From the NCBI GenBank assembly GCA_020718315.1, contig DYSK01000029.1, positions 1 through 19,012 on the forward strand: a stretch of DNA of 19,012 nt, written 5' to 3'. The stretch is from Draconibacterium orientale (GTDB lineage: Bacteria > Bacteroidota > Bacteroidia > Bacteroidales > UBA12170). The notes below the pieces were generated by a model. That model was given only the letters and a program-made list of their open reading frames with translations. It was not told the DNA's origin and did no database searches. The translations under genes and the position numbers were made by a program. Below, in pieces: positions 15,077 to 19,012 of the stretch (position 1 is its first letter; the number at the start of each line of letters is the position of its first letter).

Positions 15077-15098
15077 TCACAGTTTATTGTGATTTTTT
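15077..15098 (+). terminator. Rho-independent terminator of the SDR gene
   Basis: TCACA (15077-15081) and TGTGA (15088-15092) form a 5-bp stem with a six-base loop, followed by six T. It lies 12 bases past the SDR stop. Confidence 0.6.
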
Positions 15099-15167
15099 CT
15101 CTTTCAAAGATTAACATTCAAAAGCCAAATGGCAACTCCTTAAAACCCCTTTTTTGCAGACAAGTTG

Positions 15168-15530
15168 CTAAATTTGTTTCTTTAACCAATAGCCAATTTT
15201 TTCGTAAAGTTGCTCTTTAATAATGGGTTTTGTGATATAATCGTCGCAACCCAAGGCAAAAAACTGAACTCTGTCAATTTCAAAAACATAAGCAGTTTGC
15301 ACAATAATGGGCACTTGTGGGCGAAGCGCCTTCATTTTTGTTAAAACTACTTCTCCGCTTAGTTTAGGAAGGCGGATATCGAGCAGTACCAAATTTATAT
15401 TCGTATTTTGCTCAAAAACTTGCATGGCTTCTAATCCATCGTATGCAACAAGATAAGATAGGTTTTGTCGTTTTAATAAAATCTGCAAAAGTTCGCAGTT
15501 CACCACATCGTCTTCAACAATTAAAATCAT
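15168..15530 (-). CDS. Single-domain response regulator (third gene of phosphorelay operon)
   Basis: The 120-residue protein is a bare receiver domain: acidic pair EDD (6-8), phospho-acceptor Asp51 (LLDIRLP), switch Thr79 (QTAY) and Lys101 (TKP). No output domain follows, so it likely passes phosphate on or acts by protein contact, as in CheY- or Spo0F-type proteins. It starts 27 bases after the kinase stop. AGGAG lies eight bases before the ATG (15539-15543), one of the few good Shine-Dalgarno sites in the window. It can take part in a relay with the kinase just upstream, which has two receivers of its own but no histidine phosphotransfer domain. The target is unknown. Confidence 0.93.
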   Translation of the reverse strand: MILIVEDDVVNCELLQILLKRQNLSYLVAYDGLEAMQVFEQNTNINLVLLDIRLPKLSGEVVLTKMKALRPQVPIIVQTAYVFEIDRVQFFALGCDDYITKPIIKEQLYEKIGYWLKKQI

Positions 15531-15557
15531 TGCTTGTTCTCCTATTTCTTCAGTTTT

Positions 15558-18338
15558 TTATTTCTTTTCATCCCTTGGAACAGTAAAATAAAACGTTGTT
15601 CCTTCGCCTTCAGTGCTTTCCAGCCAAATTTCTCCGCCAAGAAGATTTACAAGTTGACGAGTAATAAATAATCCCATTCCGATTCCGGAATAGGCTCTTG
15701 TTCGCGAGTCGTCTATAATTTGAAAACGTTCGAATATTTTGTTTTGTTTCTCCTTTGGAATACCGATGCCGGTATCTTTTACGTAAAACAAGAATTTATT
15801 GTCTTGAACCGGCGAAGAAAGGCCAAATAGGATTGCTCCTTTGTGCGTAAATTTTAGCGCATTGTTAAGCAACGAAAGCATAATTTGTTTCAGCTTGTTG
15901 AAGTCGGTATAAAGCGCTAGTTCATTGTCGATAGATTGAATTTCGAGTTGGATATGAACCGAATTGTTTTTAAAGTTTTTTTGTTTAATCAATACGATTT
16001 CAAATAATTCGTTTAAAAAAGGCAAAACAGGTTTTTGACTTTTATCGAGTCCAATTTCTCCACGTTCTATCAGGGTTACTTGAAAAATTTCATCTACAAT
16101 TTCCAATAGATTTAATCCGCTTTTTTGGATAAGTTGGGAAAATTCTTCAATATCATCCGGATTTGTTTGGCGGTCGAGCAAAGCACTAAAACCAATAACG
16201 GCATTTAGAGGAGTGCGTAGTTCATGACTCATATTTGCCAAAAATGCGGTTTTCATCCTATCCGATTCTTGGGCGGCATCCAAAGCAATTCGCAGTTTTT
16301 CTTCTTCTTGTTTTCGTTCGATTGAAAGGCTTATTTGATGTGAAATAATTTCCAACACTTCTTTGTCTTTTACGGTATATGCTTTCGGGTTTGTATAACT
16401 CTGTATCACAAGAATACCGGTAATTTTTCTTTTGATCTTTAGTGGAATACCCAACCAGGTTTCGGCGTCAAAACCAATTTGGCCAATAACTCCATTTTCT
16501 TCCAGCTTTTTTGCTTGTTCTTTAAGGATAAGCATCGGCTCACCTTTTTTTAATACTAAATCGGTTAAAGTTTTTTCAATACTAAAGTCTTTAATTTCGT
16601 CTTTTTTGTCTTGATAATAAACTACATGAACGTTATTTGTCCCGTTGTTGGTAAGTGCTACCAAGAAATTTTCGGTATTTATCAATCGGCCCAATTCGGA
16701 TTGAATAAATTTTAATGTTTCTTCCAACGTTTTATTTTCCTGCGAAGCATTTGAAATGTTAAGAATAATCTGTTGAATCAATTCTGCTCGTTTATGCTCT
16801 GTAATATCTCTATTTATGGATAAACTAGCTTTTTCGCCATTAAATTCAATAGGCGTTACAATGACTTCCGTCCAATATTCGGTGCCGTCTTTCTTTCTTT
16901 TTCGCTCCGTTGTGCTAACAAATTTTCCCGCTTGGAGCTTTGCATCCCATTCATCCATGGTTAGCTCGTCTGAGCCTTCAACAAAAAGATCACGAATAAT
17001 ATTCATTTGCAACAACTCCTTTTTTGTGTAGCCGGTTTGTTTGGTTGCCGCCGGATTCACTTCCAAAATCTCGCCCATTCTTGGTCCTCCAATTTTGGTT
17101 ACAAATACGGCATCTCCTAAGTCTTCGAACAAACGAATAAATCTTTCGTTGCTTTGGATTAGCTCTAACTCGCGTTTCTTCTGTTCTGAAATATCCTTGT
17201 TTATTCCTCTCTGCCCATGATAATTGCCATTTTCGTCGTAAACGCCCGTACAAACATGGCTTATCCATTTTTTTTCACCATCTGCACTAATAATTATAAA
17301 CTCTAACGATTTGGTTGGCTCGCTGCGATCGCGAGCAAAATGTGCATCGACCAACTCTTTGTATTCAGGCGAGGCAATCTCTATTAAAAGATTTTTGTTT
17401 TTCTCAAATGCTTCGGGTAAATAGCCGCTTATTTTTTTACAAGCCGGCGAATTATAGATATATTCTCCTTGAGGATTCACCCAAAACTCCCAATCGGCAG
17501 CATAATCGGCCAAAAGCCGAAATTTTGTTTCGCTCTGTTTTAAGATTTTTTGCTGGCGAACTAATTCTCTGCGTTGGTATGCACTCGTTAAGACGTAAGG
17601 CAGACTGAGTAAATAATTTTTACGTTTGACAATAAAATCGTCCACCCCAATTTTTAGTGCCTCCAACGCTACGCTCTCGTTTCCTTGTCCGGTAACAATC
17701 ACAATTGCGATAGAAAGCTGGCGATCGTGCCTGATTATTTTGCTGATTTCTAAAGCGTTTAATCCCGGCAGTTTGTAATCGAGCATAAGCACATCATATT
17801 TGCAAGGCAAATCATTGCTAATGGGTAATAAATTGAGGGCATCTTGGCTGTCGATTGCTTTGGTTAAATTGATATGCTGAGCGTGTTTTCTTAAATGTCG
17901 CTTTGTTAGATCGTAATCGTTGGAGTGATGTTCGATATATAAAACTGAAATCAACTGACTGTTTTGTATTGCTCGACTGACAGTATAGTCAATCTGTTCA
18001 GCGACAATTTTATAATAACCTAATTTTTTGGGAATATAGTTGCTGGCGCCTGCTTTTAATGCTGCCAAAACTAATTCTTCTGTTCCGCCTGCGGTCAAAA
18101 CAATGATGGGTATTTTAATTTTGTTTTCGCGAAGTTCAACCAGTAGATCAATTCCATTGCCATCGGGCAGATTGATATCGAAAAGAGCAATATCATATTG
18201 GGTTTCGTTGATTTGTGTCCTCGCCTTCTCTATTTTATTCACAACACACAACTCCCAGTCAGGCCGTTGAATTGACAATTCTTTCTTTATCAATTCAGAA
18301 TCTATCGTATTATCTTCGAGTAAAAGTATTTTTCGCAT
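15558..18338 (-). CDS. Soluble sensor histidine kinase with two N-terminal receiver domains
   Basis: The 926-residue protein has no membrane segment or signal peptide, so it is cytoplasmic. Approximate domains are: receiver 1 (2-125, phospho-acceptor Asp54, Lys104), receiver 2 (130-255, Asp187, Lys238), PAS 1 (270-385), PAS 2 (396-515), GAF (520-675), HisKA with the phosphorylated His705 in MSHELRTPLN, and HATPase (806-922; N-box near Asn825-826, DTGIG at 855-859, GIGMGL at 885-890). Receiver 2 has Glu-His (136-137) in place of the usual acidic pair, so its metal site may be weak. I use the ATG at 18338. The frame extends to 18380, but that overlaps the preceding gene, whose stop lies 11 bases upstream. 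The signal sensed by PAS and GAF cannot be read from the sequence. Confidence 0.94.
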   Translation of the reverse strand: MRKILLLEDNTIDSELIKKELSIQRPDWELCVVNKIEKARTQINETQYDIALFDINLPDGNGIDLLVELRENKIKIPIIVLTAGGTEELVLAALKAGASNYIPKKLGYYKIVAEQIDYTVSRAIQNSQLISVLYIEHHSNDYDLTKRHLRKHAQHINLTKAIDSQDALNLLPISNDLPCKYDVLMLDYKLPGLNALEISKIIRHDRQLSIAIVIVTGQGNESVALEALKIGVDDFIVKRKNYLLSLPYVLTSAYQRRELVRQQKILKQSETKFRLLADYAADWEFWVNPQGEYIYNSPACKKISGYLPEAFEKNKNLLIEIASPEYKELVDAHFARDRSEPTKSLEFIIISADGEKKWISHVCTGVYDENGNYHGQRGINKDISEQKKRELELIQSNERFIRLFEDLGDAVFVTKIGGPRMGEILEVNPAATKQTGYTKKELLQMNIIRDLFVEGSDELTMDEWDAKLQAGKFVSTTERKRKKDGTEYWTEVIVTPIEFNGEKASLSINRDITEHKRAELIQQIILNISNASQENKTLEETLKFIQSELGRLINTENFLVALTNNGTNNVHVVYYQDKKDEIKDFSIEKTLTDLVLKKGEPMLILKEQAKKLEENGVIGQIGFDAETWLGIPLKIKRKITGILVIQSYTNPKAYTVKDKEVLEIISHQISLSIERKQEEEKLRIALDAAQESDRMKTAFLANMSHELRTPLNAVIGFSALLDRQTNPDDIEEFSQLIQKSGLNLLEIVDEIFQVTLIERGEIGLDKSQKPVLPFLNELFEIVLIKQKNFKNNSVHIQLEIQSIDNELALYTDFNKLKQIMLSLLNNALKFTHKGAILFGLSSPVQDNKFLFYVKDTGIGIPKEKQNKIFERFQIIDDSRTRAYSGIGMGLFITRQLVNLLGGEIWLESTEGEGTTFYFTVPRDEKK

Positions 18339-18349
18339 CTTATTTCGTT

Positions 18350-18781
18350 TTAAATATGTGGATGATTCAGCACATTCCAATACAATTCTATTTGTGACGC
18401 TACTTCAATAAATTTATCAAAATTAACAGGTTTAATAATGTAAGAATTAGCGCCTAATTTATAGGCTTGTTTTATATCGTTGTTGTCTGAAGACGTGGTT
18501 AAAACAACAACTGGAATGGTTGCATATTTGGGATGCGATTTCAAAACTTTTAAAACCTCCAGCCCATCAATTTTTGGAAGTTTTAAATCCATTAAGATTA
18601 CAATCGGAATTTCCTCGCCGGCATCCCACTTTTCTATGTATGAAAGGGCTTCGTCGCCATCTCGAGCCACTAAAATAGTGTTGATTAGGTTTCTTTTTTT
18701 AAATGCCCGAAGCGTTAAATCCACATCTATCGGATTGTCTTCAATTAGCATAATGGGTAAATTTCGGTTTAAATCTTCCAT
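18350..18781 (-). CDS. Rcp1-like response regulator (first gene of phosphorelay operon)
   Basis: The 143-residue protein is a receiver domain with the pattern of Rcp1-type regulators: IEDNPIDVDLTLRAF with acidic pair Glu14-Asp15, a long segment before the acceptor, Asp65 in LMDLKLPKIDG, Thr95 in LTTSS and Lys117 in IIKP. No DNA-binding domain follows. In cyanobacteria and others such proteins pair with phytochrome-like or PAS/GAF kinases, and here a PAS/GAF kinase starts 11 bases downstream. It is probably a phosphoryl acceptor of that kinase. No TAnnTTTG box is visible in the 231 bases upstream, which hold only a short AT-rich stretch and a GC-rich tandem repeat. The promoter may therefore be atypical or lie beyond the window. 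Confidence 0.93.
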   Translation of the reverse strand: MEDLNRNLPIMLIEDNPIDVDLTLRAFKKRNLINTILVARDGDEALSYIEKWDAGEEIPIVILMDLKLPKIDGLEVLKVLKSHPKYATIPVVVLTTSSDNNDIKQAYKLGANSYIIKPVNFDKFIEVASQIELYWNVLNHPHI

Positions 18782-18810
18782 GATTTTATGTTATTTATTC
18801 TTATTTTATT

Positions 18811-19012
18811 CGCTTCGCGTCATTCGCTTCGCGTTATGCAGTTGTCATAAGCTCACTTCGTTCGCGTCAGGCGCTTCGCGTCATTCGCTTCGCGTTATGC
18901 GCTTCGCGTCAAGCAATTGTCATTAGCTCACTTCGTTCGCGTCAGGCGCTTCGCGTCATTCGCTTCGCGTCATTCGCTTCGCGTTATGCAGTTGTCATAA
19001 GCTCACTTCGTT
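18811..19012. repeat. Nested tandem repeat: 75-bp unit with three 14-bp subunits
   Basis: The 75-bp unit consists of a 24-bp segment (starting CAGTTGTCAT, ending CACTTCGTT), a 9-bp link CGCGTCAGG and three 14-bp subunits CGCTTCGCGTCATT or close variants. Complete units lie at 18839-18913 and 18914-18988. The 24-bp segment begins again at 18989 and ends exactly at the window end. Two subunits at 18811-18838 precede the first unit. Eight CGCTTCGCG cores occur (starting 18811, 18825, 18872, 18886, 18900, 18947, 18961, 18975). Read on the minus strand each core contains GCGAAGC. The units differ by few substitutions, so the array is young or kept uniform. The block is much richer in G and C than its surroundings. 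Confidence 0.95.

Noticed and set aside
18339..18380. Longer start of the sensor kinase
   Set aside because: It would overlap the preceding regulator gene; the receiver domain starts normally at MRKILLLEDN from 18338.
18480..18926. 148-codon open frame on the plus strand running into the repeat
   Set aside because: It lies opposite the Rcp1-like regulator gene and then reads the repeat, staying open because 75 is divisible by three. It has no family resemblance and no promoter.
18811..19012. The repeat as a CRISPR array
   Set aside because: The segments between the 14-bp subunits are themselves repeated and not unique spacers, the subunits are contiguous, and no cas gene is present.

Overview
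The window looks like chromosomal DNA of a member of the Bacteroidota. The genome is AT-rich. Eleven genes have a perfect or near-perfect TAnnTTTG box upstream, which is the -7 element of this phylum, and classical Shine-Dalgarno sites are scarce. The gene families also fit: DUF4270 lipoprotein, single-domain GT5-like protein, bacterial GGGP synthase, short proline dehydrogenase and GlnRS. I can identify most of the genes but not the genus. No tRNA, rRNA, CRISPR array, transposase or phage gene is visible, and no gene-free stretch is longer than about 260 bases.

Layout. Bases 1-2474 (+) hold the 3' part of ettA (translational ABC-F ATPase), an O6-methylguanine-DNA methyltransferase with an extra N-terminal domain, and a WbuC-type cupin. 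Bases 2531-5049 (-) hold proline dehydrogenase, queA (queuosine) and a small unknown gene just upstream of queA. elbB (+) diverges from that small gene and converges on a (-) block, 5864-10831. That block contains a DUF4270 lipoprotein, a truncated glycogen-synthase-like protein, glnS and a GGGP synthase, each with its own promoter-like box. topB and a DUF3820 gene follow on (+), only three bases apart. An outer-membrane-like protein (-) and an SDR protein (+) diverge from one regulatory region.

The right end (15168-18781, -) is a three-gene phosphorelay: an Rcp1-like response regulator, a soluble 926-residue kinase (REC-REC-PAS-PAS-GAF-HisKA-HATPase) and a lone receiver. Spacings of 11 and 27 bases indicate one operon. 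Upstream of it, and running off the window, is a nested tandem repeat: a 75-bp unit containing three 14-bp subunits, each carrying the GCGAAGC mini-hairpin sequence on the (-) strand.

Most of the window is housekeeping: translation and tRNA (ettA, glnS, queA), DNA maintenance (methyltransferase, topB), amino-acid catabolism (proline dehydrogenase) and lipids (GGGPS). I see no complete new defence or mobile system. The most unusual items are the nested repeat beside the phosphorelay, the GT-B half-protein, the extra domain on the DNA methyltransferase and the SDR protein without its catalytic Tyr and Lys.
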